A DNA stretch of 64,000 bases from CP2-2F sp034436355 (GCA_034436355.1 DAOTVQ010000029.1:58343-122342), one strand, 5' to 3'. Positions 6,486 to 15,716 are shown, numbered from the stretch's first letter. A program made the numbers and translations. The notes: generated from the letters alone by a model not told the origin.

Positions 6486-8489
6486 CTACCGCTCTGGCAG
6501 TAACTTATAAAGCTGATTGAGCAATTCAATAACCGCCTCCGCCGAGATTGGATCGGATGGGATGGTGGTATAGGCTTTCGGGCGGAAAATGGTGATCAAG
6601 AGATTGCCTTTCACGACCATCGCCAAGATTTCGTTGCGCGGCGCGCTGAGAATGCCCGTCTTGCCGACGGGGATGCGTTGGTAGGCGCTGATGGTTGCCA
6701 AGAGCGCGTTGTAGTGCGCCACGGCGGCTGGCTGGGAAGACAGAATTTCTAGCGTAACACGGTATTGGGCAGCACCGCCACGCACCGCGTAGGGAAGCGT
6801 CGCGGTCGACTCATCGGCTGTGGCAGCATTTGCCAAAAAGCGCAGATTACCAACGGTGCGCGGGGCATTCACGGCGAAAGAGCGCGTTCTGTTAACATTG
6901 GCGCGTACAGGCGCTTGGTTGGGCAGCCGAACGGGCGTGCCATTGAGGATGAGATCGGGGACAGGCGTCGCCGTCTGGAAAGGGGTGTGGCTGGGCGTCA
7001 CGCTCGGCTGTAGGGTTGGCGTGGCTGTTACGACGACGAGCGGGGTGGGCGTGAAAGTGGCGGTGAAGGTTGGGCTTGCGGTTAGGGTGAAAGTGGCTGT
7101 AGCGGTGCTGGTCGCCGTCGGCGTTTGGGTTGCAGTGGCTGTTGGCGCTAAGGCTGTCGCCGTGGCAGCTGCGCTAAGGACGGCTTGCTGCACAAGGGTT
7201 TGAAGCTGCTGTGCGTTGGCAGTTTCCGTGAACTGTGCCGCAACCGTTTGCTGGGCAAACATTTGCAAATCAAGTGTGGCAGTGCTTGTTGAGGTTTGGG
7301 TTGGCGTCAGGGTGGCTGTGGGGTTTTGCAGCAACGCGAAGGCAGCCTGTGTGGCGGCAGCCTCTGCCAGATTTTGCTGCACCAATGTTTCTCGATACAG
7401 TTCAGCTGTTTGCGTCAAACGCACATCTGCGGTCTGGCGTGCCTGTGTTTCCACCACACCAACCGCCTGACCCGCGCCTACGCCTGAATCGTTAGCACGG
7501 CTGAGGATGAAGGCGATCAGGCTGCCTAAGACGAGCAGCACAGCAGCGCCAACCCACCAGACCTGAAGGCTGCTCGGCGGGCTAGGCGGCGCTTTTGAAT
7601 CAATGGTCACCTCAAGATCAGGCGGCACTTTGCCCGATATTGCCAACCGAAAGGCATCTACAAACTCGCCCGCGCTCCTAAAACGCCGAGTCGGGTCTTT
7701 CGCCATGCCTTTGTTCAGCACAATTTCAAGGCTTCGGGGCAGTTCAGGGCATAGCTGGGACAGCGCTTTAGGGGGTTCGTGCAGGTGTTTATACATAATA
7801 TTCGCAGCCTGTTCACCTTCAAAAGGCAGCTCGCCACTGAGCAGTTCAAAGGTCAACACGGCTAAGGCGTACAGATCAGTATAGGCGTTGAGCGCTTCAC
7901 CACGCCATTGTTCAGGCGCCATATAGGCAGGCGTGCCAACCATCACCCCCGTTTGCGTCAGTGCAGTGCCAGCCGTTGGCATTGAGGCAGTCTGATCGCT
8001 CAGGACGCGGGCAATCCCAAAATCGGTTAGGATAGCACTGCCATCCGCGCCAATCAGCACATTTTGTGGTTTAAGATCGCGGTGAATGATGCCTTTTCTG
8101 TGGGCATAATCTAAGGCGCTGGCAATTTGCTCAAGATAGGTGAGTGCCGCAGACGGTGTGAGCTTTTTCTGTTCCCTAAGCACCTGCGCCAAACTACCCT
8201 GCCCTTGCAACGCCATCACAAGGTAAACCAGATCGTCTGCTGAACCAAAGTCAAAGACGCGCAAGATGAAGGGGTGCTGAAGGTTTGCCACCACCTTTGC
8301 CTCACGCTCAAAGCGCGCCACGAAGTCTTTCTGATGGGCAAATTGCCCTTGGATGACTTTAATTGCCACATCCCGATCTAGGGAAATCTGGCGCGCACGA
8401 TAAACAACTGCCATGCCACCTTGCCCGAGCATGGCAGTGATTGCATAATCCCCAATTTGCCGCCCAATCAGAGATGATGTATTCGTCAT
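6486..8489 (-). CDS. Membrane-bound eukaryotic-type Ser/Thr protein kinase
   Basis: The 667-residue protein has a complete cytoplasmic kinase domain at about 14-280: glycine loop LGQGGMAVVY 21-30, lysine K44, HRDLKPQN 137-144, DFG 156-158 and APE 191-193. All catalytic residues are present. One membrane helix lies at about 310-329. The outside part has a long Thr/Pro/Ala-rich linker (about 395-505) and a C-terminal globular domain of about 150 residues that is not recognised and may sense an envelope signal. ATG 8489 was chosen because the upstream 41 codons are unlike a kinase N-terminus. The sigma factor gene follows in the same direction. Confidence 0.95.
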   Translation of the reverse strand: MTNTSSLIGRQIGDYAITAMLGQGGMAVVYRARQISLDRDVAIKVIQGQFAHQKDFVARFEREAKVVANLQHPFILRVFDFGSADDLVYLVMALQGQGSLAQVLREQKKLTPSAALTYLEQIASALDYAHRKGIIHRDLKPQNVLIGADGSAILTDFGIARVLSDQTASMPTAGTALTQTGVMVGTPAYMAPEQWRGEALNAYTDLYALAVLTFELLSGELPFEGEQAANIMYKHLHEPPKALSQLCPELPRSLEIVLNKGMAKDPTRRFRSAGEFVDAFRLAISGKVPPDLEVTIDSKAPPSPPSSLQVWWVGAAVLLVLGSLIAFILSRANDSGVGAGQAVGVVETQARQTADVRLTQTAELYRETLVQQNLAEAAATQAAFALLQNPTATLTPTQTSTSTATLDLQMFAQQTVAAQFTETANAQQLQTLVQQAVLSAAATATALAPTATATQTPTATSTATATFTLTASPTFTATFTPTPLVVVTATPTLQPSVTPSHTPFQTATPVPDLILNGTPVRLPNQAPVRANVNRTRSFAVNAPRTVGNLRFLANAATADESTATLPYAVRGGAAQYRVTLEILSSQPAAVAHYNALLATISAYQRIPVGKTGILSAPRNEILAMVVKGNLLITIFRPKAYTTIPSDPISAEAVIELLNQLYKLLPER

Positions 8490-8544
8490 AAGTCTTTCAA
8501 AGCCCTGTTTGATGTGTTTCAGGAAAGTCTGTCTAAAACATTGT

Positions 8545-8600
8545 ACATTAAAAATCGCATGGCTTTTTGTCAAGATTATGCTAAGTAAATTAGCTGTCAA
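8545..8600 (-). promoter_or_regulatory. Candidate tandem promoters of the kinase gene
   Basis: Two perfect TTGACA -35 boxes occur on the minus strand. One at 8573-8568 has TAATGT 17 bp further. One at 8600-8595 has TAATCT 16 bp further. The -10 elements are imperfect. Confidence 0.4.
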
Positions 8601-8699
8601 AATGTTATCCACAGAGATTGGTAAAATATCCTTTTGAAGCGTTTGCCTGCGTCACACCACGCCCACCGCCGAACCCTGAACCCAATTTTCCCCAAGTGC

Positions 8700-8728
8700 T
8701 TGACAAGCCTTTTTTTTCTCTCTATACT
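8700..8728 (+). promoter_or_regulatory. Promoter of the LacI-family repressor gene
   Basis: TTGACA at 8700-8705 and TATACT at 8723-8728 are spaced 17 bp, close to the sigma-70 ideal. The first operator begins two bases after the -10, so it covers the transcription start. Confidence 0.8.
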
Positions 8729-8730
8729 GA

Positions 8731-8746
8731 TTGCAAGCGTTTGCAA
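8731..8746 (+). promoter_or_regulatory. LacI/GalR-type operator O1
   Basis: TTGCAAGCGTTTGCAA is a near-perfect palindrome around a central CG, the form recognised by LacI/GalR repressors. Its place at the transcription start predicts autorepression of the downstream regulator. Confidence 0.75.
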
Positions 8747-8816
8747 AAAAAAGATGCGCTCAAAAGTTGTTTTGCCGTCTTTCCGCGCTTTAGCAAGCGG
8801 TTATTTTTGCAGAGAT

Positions 8817-8832
8817 TTGCAAACGTTTGTAA
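8817..8832 (+). promoter_or_regulatory. LacI/GalR-type operator O2
   Basis: TTGCAAACGTTTGTAA is a second palindrome with the same core, about 86 bp (about eight helical turns) downstream of O1. The spacing would allow repression by looping. Confidence 0.7.
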
Positions 8833-8871
8833 AAGTCTTTACTTTACGTTATTGAGGCTTATGTTTTCCAA

Positions 8872-9900
8872 ATGAACGAAACACCGCCGCGCAAAAACCG
8901 CCAGGTGACCATTGTAGATATTGCCCGCGAAACCGGCGTCTCTTATTCGACCGTTTCACGGGTGCTGAGTGGCTTTGAGTTCGTTAAGGAAGACACACGG
9001 CAGCGCGTGCTAGAGGCTGCCCAACGCTTGGGCTATGTTGCCAACATTGGCGCCCGCAGCCTTGCCGGCGGCAAATCGCACGTGATTGGGCTGCTCGTCC
9101 CCGGCCTCGATAATGGGTACATCGGTGAAGTAGCCCGCGGCATTGATGAAGAACTTGCCCGCGTCAACTACGATCTGATGCTCTACACCACCCACCGCCA
9201 ACGCGGCAAGGAATCCGCCTATGTACATGCCATCGCCAACGGGCTGACCGACGGGCTGATCTTAGTTGTGCCGTTGGTGATGGATTATTTGCAAGGGCTT
9301 CAAGCGCAGAACTTCCCCTATGTGCTGGTGGATCAGGGCGATCCGACCAACCGTAGCAACATCGTAGACGCCACCAACTGGCAAGGCGCTTATGCTGCCA
9401 CTGAATACCTGATCAATTTGGGGCATAGCCGCATTGGGCTGATCAGCGGGCTGATGCAAATTGCCAGTGCGCGGGAACGCCTTGAAGGCTACAAGGCTGC
9501 CCTTGCCGATCACCAGATCGCCTTCGATCCTGCTCTGATCGCCGAGGGCGATTTCTGGCAGACGAGCGGCTATCAGGCTGCACTCCGCCTGCTTGATCTC
9601 AATCCGCTACCGACCGCCATCTTTGCCAGCAATGACCTATCCGCCTTCGGCGCCATGGATGCCATCCGTGAGCGTGGGCTGTCCATTCCTGACGATATTT
9701 CCATCGTCGGCTTTGACGATATTCCGCAAGCCTCGCTAGTGCATCCCAAACTGACGACCGTGCGCCAACCCCTTGACCAAATGGGGCGCGTGGCGGTGCA
9801 AATGCTGCTCGATCAGATCGAAAATCCTAGTCAGCCACCACGCCGCATTACGCTCGCAACCCAGCTCATCGTGCGTGATTCCTGCAAACCCAGACGCTGA
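8872..9900 (+). CDS. LacI-family transcriptional repressor of the sugar locus
   Basis: The 342-residue protein has the N-terminal HTH at about 13-33 (TIVDIARETGVSYSTVSRVL), a hinge helix ending ARSLAGGKS, and the periplasmic-binding-like effector domain starting VIGLLVPGLD. The effector is probably the imported sugar or a breakdown product. The start overlaps the stop of a four-codon ORF (ATGA), and a GAGG lies 14 bases upstream, so translation may be coupled. Two operators lie in its own promoter region. The ABC transporter, GH3 and GH8 genes follow in the same direction, which strongly suggests that it controls them. Confidence 0.93.
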   Translation: MNETPPRKNRQVTIVDIARETGVSYSTVSRVLSGFEFVKEDTRQRVLEAAQRLGYVANIGARSLAGGKSHVIGLLVPGLDNGYIGEVARGIDEELARVNYDLMLYTTHRQRGKESAYVHAIANGLTDGLILVVPLVMDYLQGLQAQNFPYVLVDQGDPTNRSNIVDATNWQGAYAATEYLINLGHSRIGLISGLMQIASARERLEGYKAALADHQIAFDPALIAEGDFWQTSGYQAALRLLDLNPLPTAIFASNDLSAFGAMDAIRERGLSIPDDISIVGFDDIPQASLVHPKLTTVRQPLDQMGRVAVQMLLDQIENPSQPPRRITLATQLIVRDSCKPRR

Positions 9901-10000
9901 GTGCGAACAAAGGAGGACACAAGCATTTACCCATACCCACCATGATCGGTTCGGTTTACAGGCTAACAGTTAGAGATTGTTCTAAGAGGAGACTTTTCTC

Positions 10001-11272
10001 ATGTCGTACAGCAAACGTTTCGCTTATATGCTGATCGCCCTGACGCTCATCGCGTTGGCGGTCGCACCGGTTGCCCAGGCGCAAAGCCCTGTGGTCATCA
10101 CTTGGTGGCACATCAACACCGATGAGACGCAGGCAGCTTTCTGGCAGACCGTTGCCGATGAATTCGCGGCAGCTAATCCCAATGTGAAGTTCGAGATCGT
10201 CGTTTTGGAAAATGAGGCGTTTAAGAGCCGCCTTGTGACTGTGATGCAAGCGGGCGATCCGCCTGACCTGTTCCAGAGCTGGGGCGGTGGCGTGCTGTGG
10301 CAGTATGCCGAGGCAGGCTTGGTGAAAAACATCGCTGCCGAGTTGGAAGGTGACTGGAAAGACTCGTTCAGCGCCCAAGCTGCCCTTGAACTGTATGGGC
10401 GCAATGGCGAGTACTACGGTGTGCCGTGGTCATGGGGCGCCGTAGGCATGTTCTACAACAAGGCGCTCTTTGCCCAAGCCGGCATCGAAAAGACACCCGA
10501 AACCTGGACGGAGTTCATTGAAGTCGTCAAGACCTTGAAGGCAGCCGGCATCACGCCCATTGCCTTGGGCGAACGCGATAAGTGGCCCGGTCACTTCTGG
10601 TGGGTCTATTTGGCAATCCGCTTGGGCGGCGAAGAGGCTTTCTTGGCAGCTTACGACCGCAGCGGCAGCTTTGAGGCAGAACCCTTCGTGAAGGCAGGCG
10701 AGTATCTGAAGGAACTGATTGACCTAGAGCCATTCCTAGAGGGGTACCTCGGCTTGGGCTACGGCGATCAGGCAGCAGCCATGGGCGATGGCAACGCCGC
10801 CATGGAGCTGATGGGGCAATGGTCGCCTGCGGTGCAGGCAGGCTCTAGCCAGAGCGGCGGACTCGGTGAAGACCTCGGCTGGTTCCCCTTCCCCGTCGTT
10901 GAAGGCGGCGCAGGCAACCCCAATGATGTGCTGGGCGGCGGTGATGGGTTCGCGGTAGGCGCCAAGGCTGAACCGGAAGTTGTGGAATTCCTCAAATACC
11001 TCACCAGCGCAGACGTGCAGCGCCGTGCTGCGGCGATCTGGGTAGTGCCAACCGTTGCTGAGGCTGAAGATGCCCTCACCGACCCTGTTTTGCAGACCAT
11101 CATCAAAGCCCGTAACGAAGCGCCCTACTTCCAGCTCTACTACGATCAGTTCCTGCCGCCGGCTATGGGTCAGGTGGTCAATGATAGCGTGGAGGCACTC
11201 TTCGCCGGTGTGTATTCGCCCGCCGAAGTGGCAGCAGCCGTCGAGGCTTCTGCACGGAGTGAACTAGAGTAA
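10001..11272 (+). CDS. ABC transporter sugar-binding protein
   Basis: The 423-residue protein has a signal peptide (residues 1-28, cleavage after AQA) with no lipobox cysteine, so it appears to be secreted rather than a lipoprotein. After this comes a typical family-1 solute-binding fold: VVITWWHINTDE, a DPPDLFQSWGGG cluster and a C-terminal region ending in PAEVAAAVEASARSELE. Many Trp and Tyr residues fit carbohydrate stacking. AGGAGA lies upstream of ATG 10001. It is the first gene of the transporter set. The substrate is probably an oligosaccharide, perhaps xylo-oligosaccharides, judged from the downstream hydrolases. Confidence 0.93.
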   Translation: MSYSKRFAYMLIALTLIALAVAPVAQAQSPVVITWWHINTDETQAAFWQTVADEFAAANPNVKFEIVVLENEAFKSRLVTVMQAGDPPDLFQSWGGGVLWQYAEAGLVKNIAAELEGDWKDSFSAQAALELYGRNGEYYGVPWSWGAVGMFYNKALFAQAGIEKTPETWTEFIEVVKTLKAAGITPIALGERDKWPGHFWWVYLAIRLGGEEAFLAAYDRSGSFEAEPFVKAGEYLKELIDLEPFLEGYLGLGYGDQAAAMGDGNAAMELMGQWSPAVQAGSSQSGGLGEDLGWFPFPVVEGGAGNPNDVLGGGDGFAVGAKAEPEVVEFLKYLTSADVQRRAAAIWVVPTVAEAEDALTDPVLQTIIKARNEAPYFQLYYDQFLPPAMGQVVNDSVEALFAGVYSPAEVAAAVEASARSELE

Positions 11273-11278
11273 TTCAAG

Positions 11279-11333
11279 GGTGGGTGTGTAGACCGCTTTG
11301 GCTGCAACCGATAGGCGAGTCTGCACACCTACC
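11279..11333 (+). promoter_or_regulatory. Long intercistronic stem-loop
   Basis: GGTGGGTGTG pairs with CACACCTACC (one mismatch). The stem is extended inwards by AGAC/GTCT and CGC/GCG with one bulge. It lies directly after the binding-protein stop codon and has no U tract. Such hairpins often protect the upstream message, giving more binding protein than permease. Confidence 0.55.
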
Positions 11334-11388
11334 ACTCGAACCCTGACGTTTTAGCGTCACCGCTAAGTTTAGCAAATGTGAGTGCGCC

Positions 11389-12342
11389 ATGTCTACCATT
11401 CGCTTTCGGGTTCTGCCGCGCGCTGTGCCAACAGCCGCTAACGAGACCTTCAACCGCACACGCAACAAGTGGCTGACCATTGGGCTGCTTGTGCTGCCGG
11501 GCATGACAATCTTTCTGGTCTTTTTGCTGATGCCCATTTCCCAGTCAGGCTATTTCAGCCTGTTCAAGTGGAATGGCTTCGGTCCACCGACCGATTTTCG
11601 CGGGATCAGCAACTATGTTGACCTCGTGAATGATGGCATCTTCATCAGATCGATTGGTCACAGCCTGATCCTGATGTCCTCTTCGCTGGTGATCCAACTG
11701 CCTTTGGCGTTAGGCTTGGCGCTCTTGGTCGGGCGGGGAAAACTTTTTGGAAGGCAAATTTTCCGAGCAATTCTGTTCGTCCCCTACGTCTTCTCGGAAG
11801 TGATCACCGCCCTGATCTGGTTGTATGTGCTGCACCCAAACTTGGGCTTGATGAACAAAGTTTTTGATGCGATCATCCCGAACTTTAAGTTCATCCCTTG
11901 GCTGGCAGACCGCAATATTGCCTTGTATGCCATCTTTTTAGTGCTGACGTGGAAATTTTTCGGCTTTTACATGATCTTATACATGGCAGGGCTGCAATCT
12001 ATCCCGAAAGACCTTGAAGAAGCAGGGCGTATTGATGGCTGTAATGAGGTGCAAGTGCTGCGCTTCATCACCATACCGTTGTTGGGCAGCACCATTCGCC
12101 TGACGGTCTTCCTCTCGGTGTTAGGCTCTTTCCAGCAGTTCGTCATCATCTGGATTCTGACACAGGGCGGCCCCGTCAATGCCACCTCCACCATCGCCAC
12201 CTACCTCTATAAGTATGGTATTCAGCGTTTTGCGCTTGGCTATGGCAGCGCCGTTGCCGTCGTGCTGTTCTGCATCACGCTGTTTTTCTCCATCGGCTAT
12301 CAGCGGATTGTGATGCGCCAAGACTATGCGCTAAGGGACTAG
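11389..12342 (+). CDS. ABC sugar transporter permease (MalF/UgpA type)
   Basis: The 317-residue inner-membrane protein has six predicted membrane helices and the cytoplasmic EAA loop (LEEAGRIDGCNEVQVLRFI ending in IPLL) that contacts the ATPase. The N-terminal cytoplasmic segment is about 27 residues. It forms a heterodimer with the next gene product, seven bases downstream. No ATPase gene is present in the locus, so a shared MsiK/MalK-type ATPase encoded elsewhere is expected, as in many Gram-positive and Chloroflexota sugar systems. Confidence 0.95.
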   Translation: MSTIRFRVLPRAVPTAANETFNRTRNKWLTIGLLVLPGMTIFLVFLLMPISQSGYFSLFKWNGFGPPTDFRGISNYVDLVNDGIFIRSIGHSLILMSSSLVIQLPLALGLALLVGRGKLFGRQIFRAILFVPYVFSEVITALIWLYVLHPNLGLMNKVFDAIIPNFKFIPWLADRNIALYAIFLVLTWKFFGFYMILYMAGLQSIPKDLEEAGRIDGCNEVQVLRFITIPLLGSTIRLTVFLSVLGSFQQFVIIWILTQGGPVNATSTIATYLYKYGIQRFALGYGSAVAVVLFCITLFFSIGYQRIVMRQDYALRD

Positions 12343-12348
12343 AATCAC

Positions 12349-13236
12349 ATGATAAACTATGCAACTGCGGTCACTGCACCGCCGAGACAAACCCGACGCC
12401 ACATCAACTACAGTCGGCTGCTGCTGGCTATCCTGAAATACGTTGTGTTGTGCGCGGTCACGCTGATCATCCTGGCGCCCAGCCTTATCGCAGTCTTAGG
12501 CGGCATTCGCACAACGGGCGAATTTTTGGCAGAGCCGTTCGGCTTGCCCAAAGAGGGCATTCAGTGGCGCAACTTTGAGCGCATCCTGACCAACCCTGAT
12601 TTTTGGAATGCCTTCAAAAACAGCCTGCTGATCACGGGTGGTGTGGTGATCATTGGCGTCACATTGTCTTCCTGCCTTGCCTTTGCCTTCAGCCGAATGC
12701 GCTTTACGGGCAAAACGCTGATCTTTAACATCCTGTCGTTAGGGTTGCTCTTTCCCTTGGTGGTGGCAATCCTGCCCATCTTCATCCAAATCCGCCAGCT
12801 GGGGCTGATCAACAATCTGTGGGGCGTCATCTTGCCGATGGTCGCCTTTGGCTTGCCGGGCAGCGTGGTCATCTTACGTGGCTTTTTCATGGCAATCCCA
12901 ACCGAATTGGAAGATGCCGCCTACATTGACGGCTGCTCAACCTTAGGCTTCTTCCGCTTCATCCTGCTGCCGATGGCGCGCCCAGCCATTGCGGCGGTTG
13001 CCACCTTGCAGGTAATCGGGGCGTGGAATGAGTATTTCCTGCCGCTGCTGGTGCTGAATGATCAAAAACTGTGGCCCCTGCCGCTCGGCATTATGCAGTT
13101 TCAAGGGCAGTACGGTTCGGAATGGGCGTTGATCATGGCGTACATCACGATCCTAATCGTTCCCGTCGTCATCTTTTACATCCTGACGCAGCGCTTCATC
13201 GTCACAGGGCTAACCGGCGGCGAGCTAAAGGGTTAA
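12349..13236 (+). CDS. ABC sugar transporter permease (MalG/UgpE type)
   Basis: The 295-residue protein has six predicted helices and an EAA loop (LEDAAYIDGCSTLGFFRFI then LLPMARPAI). It ends in a segment rich in IVPVVIFYILTQRFI. It pairs with the permease encoded just upstream. The GH3 gene follows after 38 bp, consistent with one operon. Confidence 0.95.
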   Translation: MINYATAVTAPPRQTRRHINYSRLLLAILKYVVLCAVTLIILAPSLIAVLGGIRTTGEFLAEPFGLPKEGIQWRNFERILTNPDFWNAFKNSLLITGGVVIIGVTLSSCLAFAFSRMRFTGKTLIFNILSLGLLFPLVVAILPIFIQIRQLGLINNLWGVILPMVAFGLPGSVVILRGFFMAIPTELEDAAYIDGCSTLGFFRFILLPMARPAIAAVATLQVIGAWNEYFLPLLVLNDQKLWPLPLGIMQFQGQYGSEWALIMAYITILIVPVVIFYILTQRFIVTGLTGGELKG

Positions 13237-13274
13237 CCACGAAGCCATTCATCTTGAGAAACTAGGTTCGGAAA

Positions 13275-15638
13275 ATGACTATCTCACCACGTTATCTCGA
13301 TCCGTATCAAACCATTCAGGCACGGGTGGATGCCCTGCTTGCCGAAATGACGCTGCCCGAAAAGGTTGCCCAACTGTGGGGCGTGTGGGTGAATGCGCTC
13401 ATCAACGCGGAACGGCAGTTTGTGCCAGAGCGCGCCGCGCCACACCTGCAAAATGGCATTGGGCAGATTTCCCGCGTGGGCGGTGCGTCCATCTTGCCGC
13501 CCGTGCAGAGCGCCGAACTTGCCAACACCATCCAACGCTATCTGAAAGACCACACACGGCTAGGCATCCCGGCAATCGTCCACGAGGAAAGCTGCGCCGG
13601 CTACCTAGCGCCCAACGCCACCACCTTCCCACAGGCAATCGGCTTGGCGGCCACGTGGCTGCCCGAACTGGTCGAACAGATGACAAGCCTCATCCGCCAG
13701 CAAATGCGCTCAGTTGGCGCACACCACGCGCTGGCACCCGTCCTTGATGTGGCGCGTGATCCGCGCTGGGGACGCGTCGAAGAAACTTTCGGCGAAGACC
13801 CATACCTCATCAGCCAGATGGGCATTGCCTACGTGCGCGGCTTGCAAGGCGACGATCTGCGGGAAGGCATCGCTGCCACCCTCAAGCATTTCCTCAGCTA
13901 CAGCGCCTCTGAGGGCGGCATGAACTGGGCGCCTGCCCACGTTGGTGCGCGTGAACTGCGGGAGGTCTACGCCGCGCCCTTTAAGGCTGCCCTGCACGTG
14001 GCGAAGGCTGCCACCGTCATGAACGCTTACCATGAGGTGGACGGCGTGCCAGTCGGCAGCTCGCGGGAGATTCTGTACGACTTCTTGCGCGGCGAACTCG
14101 GCTTCAACGGCGTGGTGGCGTCGGATTATTTCACGCTGAAGACCTTTGTCGAATATCACAAGATTGCAGCCGACAAAACTGAGGCGGCACGCTATGGGCT
14201 GCTGGCAGGTATAGACATTGAACTGCCCGCCGCCGATTGCTATGGGGAACCGCTGCTGCGCGGGCTGGCAGAGGGCAGAATTGACCCGCAGCTGGTGGAA
14301 GAAAGCGCTAAGCGCGTCCTCATCCTCAAGTTCCAGTTGGGCTTGTTTGAAAATCCGTTCGTCGAGACAGGGCGCGTCCCTGAAATCTACAGCAGTGACT
14401 ATGGCGTGGCGCTCTCCCGCCAGATTGCCGAGAAAACGTTGGTGCTGCTCAAGAACGAGGGCCCACTGCTGCCGCTGAGCGCCTCGCTGGACTCTATCGC
14501 GGTCATCGGGCCTCATGCCGATAGCATCCGCTTGTTGCAGGGCGATTACCACTTCCCATCCCACCATGAAGGCGTTTTCGATCCGACGGTGAGCCTTGAC
14601 GCACCCACGCCCGGCGCCAACGCCATGCACCAAAACTGGGCTGATCTGTTCCCACCGTCGGTCAGTGTGTTGGCGGGCATTCGTGCCGCCGTTGCGCCGA
14701 CCACTCAAGTGATCTACGCGAAGGGCTGCGAAGTGACGGGCGATGATCGCTCAGGCTTTGCGATGGCAGTCGCCGCTGCCCAGCAAGCCAAAGTTGCCAT
14801 CGTAGTGGTGGGCGATAAATCAGGGCTATCGCAGCCATCAGGTGCCACCTGCGGCGAGGCAGTGGACAGCGGCACCTTAGAACTGCCCGGCGTTCAGCTT
14901 GATCTGATCAAGGCGATTCACGAAAGCGGCACGCCTGTGGTGGTGGTCTTGCTCAGCGGCAGACCGTACACCCTCACATGGCTAGATGCCAACATTCCCG
15001 CCATCCTAGCGGCGTGGTTCCCGGCAGAACAAGGCAGCGCGGCAATTGCCAACGCCCTGTTTGGCAAGGTCAATCCGGGCGGTAAACTGCCCGTAACCTT
15101 CCCGCGCCACGTTGGGCAGGTGCCAGTCTTCTACGCGCACAAGCCTTCGGGCGGGCGCAGCAATTGGTGGGGCGATTACTTTGATCTGTCTGTCAAGCCA
15201 TTATATGCCTTTGGGCATGGGCTGAGCTACACACGCTTTGAATACAGCGATCTGACGCTTGATCTGGCGCAAGCACGTGCCGATCAGCAGGTCACCATCG
15301 CCTTCACGCTCAAAAATGTGGGCGAACGGGCAGGCGACGAAGTGGCACAACTTTATGTAGGCGATCCGATTGCCAGCGTGACGCGCCCTGTGAAGCTGCT
15401 CAAAGGCTTCAAGCGCATCACCTTGCAGCCCAACGAGAGCAAGCGCATCACCTTCACGCTGGATGTGCGGCATTTGGCGTTCTATGACCGTGAGATGCGC
15501 TATGTGGTGGAGCCCGGTCAGATCGTAGTTGGCATTGGTGCTTCCGCTGAGGACATTCGGCTGACGGGCGCGTTTGAAATTGTGGGCGAGACAACGCCCG
15601 TTGAGCAAGTCTATTCAACGCCCGTGCAGGTTTCCTGA
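13275..15638 (+). CDS. Glycoside hydrolase family 3 beta-glycosidase (xylosidase/glucosidase)
   Basis: The 787-residue protein has the GH3 TIM barrel (about 15-350), the alpha/beta sandwich (about 385-640) and the C-terminal fibronectin-III-like domain (about 690-775). Conserved blocks are RDPRWGR at 161-167, KHF at 204-206 and VASDYF around D284, the predicted nucleophile. There is no signal peptide, so it acts in the cytoplasm on imported sugars. HEESCAGYLAPNATTFPQAI is typical of the xylosidase/glucosidase group. Together with the GH8 gene downstream, beta-xylosidase is the better guess, but beta-glucosidase cannot be excluded. Confidence 0.93.
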   Translation: MTISPRYLDPYQTIQARVDALLAEMTLPEKVAQLWGVWVNALINAERQFVPERAAPHLQNGIGQISRVGGASILPPVQSAELANTIQRYLKDHTRLGIPAIVHEESCAGYLAPNATTFPQAIGLAATWLPELVEQMTSLIRQQMRSVGAHHALAPVLDVARDPRWGRVEETFGEDPYLISQMGIAYVRGLQGDDLREGIAATLKHFLSYSASEGGMNWAPAHVGARELREVYAAPFKAALHVAKAATVMNAYHEVDGVPVGSSREILYDFLRGELGFNGVVASDYFTLKTFVEYHKIAADKTEAARYGLLAGIDIELPAADCYGEPLLRGLAEGRIDPQLVEESAKRVLILKFQLGLFENPFVETGRVPEIYSSDYGVALSRQIAEKTLVLLKNEGPLLPLSASLDSIAVIGPHADSIRLLQGDYHFPSHHEGVFDPTVSLDAPTPGANAMHQNWADLFPPSVSVLAGIRAAVAPTTQVIYAKGCEVTGDDRSGFAMAVAAAQQAKVAIVVVGDKSGLSQPSGATCGEAVDSGTLELPGVQLDLIKAIHESGTPVVVVLLSGRPYTLTWLDANIPAILAAWFPAEQGSAAIANALFGKVNPGGKLPVTFPRHVGQVPVFYAHKPSGGRSNWWGDYFDLSVKPLYAFGHGLSYTRFEYSDLTLDLAQARADQQVTIAFTLKNVGERAGDEVAQLYVGDPIASVTRPVKLLKGFKRITLQPNESKRITFTLDVRHLAFYDREMRYVVEPGQIVVGIGASAEDIRLTGAFEIVGETTPVEQVYSTPVQVS

Positions 15639-15716
15639 AGGGCGTGCTAAGTTCGTGCGGCGCAGTCGGTAGGGCGGCACCTAAAGGCTGCGCTGTTAGT
15701 GAGAGGAACTTCTGGG

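Larger units (their letters stand above)
8490..8871. other. Divergent regulatory region between kinase and lacI-type gene
   Basis: This 382-bp stretch has no gene. It holds candidate minus-strand promoters for the kinase (8545-8600), a single DnaA-box-like TTATCCACA at 8605-8613, the plus-strand promoter of the repressor gene (8700-8728) and two palindromic operators (8731-8746 and 8817-8832). A four-codon ORF (ATG 8861) ends in the ATGA that starts the repressor gene. Confidence 0.6.

Noticed and set aside
6960..7200. Tandem DNA repeats or CRISPR-like array
   Set aside because: The repeated look comes from Thr/Pro/Ala codons of the kinase linker. No constant repeat-spacer periodicity exists.
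8605..8613. TTATCCACA, a perfect DnaA-box sequence
   Set aside because: It is a single site. No cluster of boxes, AT-rich unwinding region or dnaA/dnaN gene is nearby, so this is not an origin.
13710..14708. 332-codon ORF antisense to the GH3 gene
   Set aside because: It is a shadow of the GH3 coding frame, with no ribosome site and a composition unlike real proteins here.
14700..15640. Separate gene in the C-terminal part of the GH3 ORF
   Set aside because: The sandwich and fibronectin-like domains are standard parts of the GH3 enzyme and the frame is continuous.
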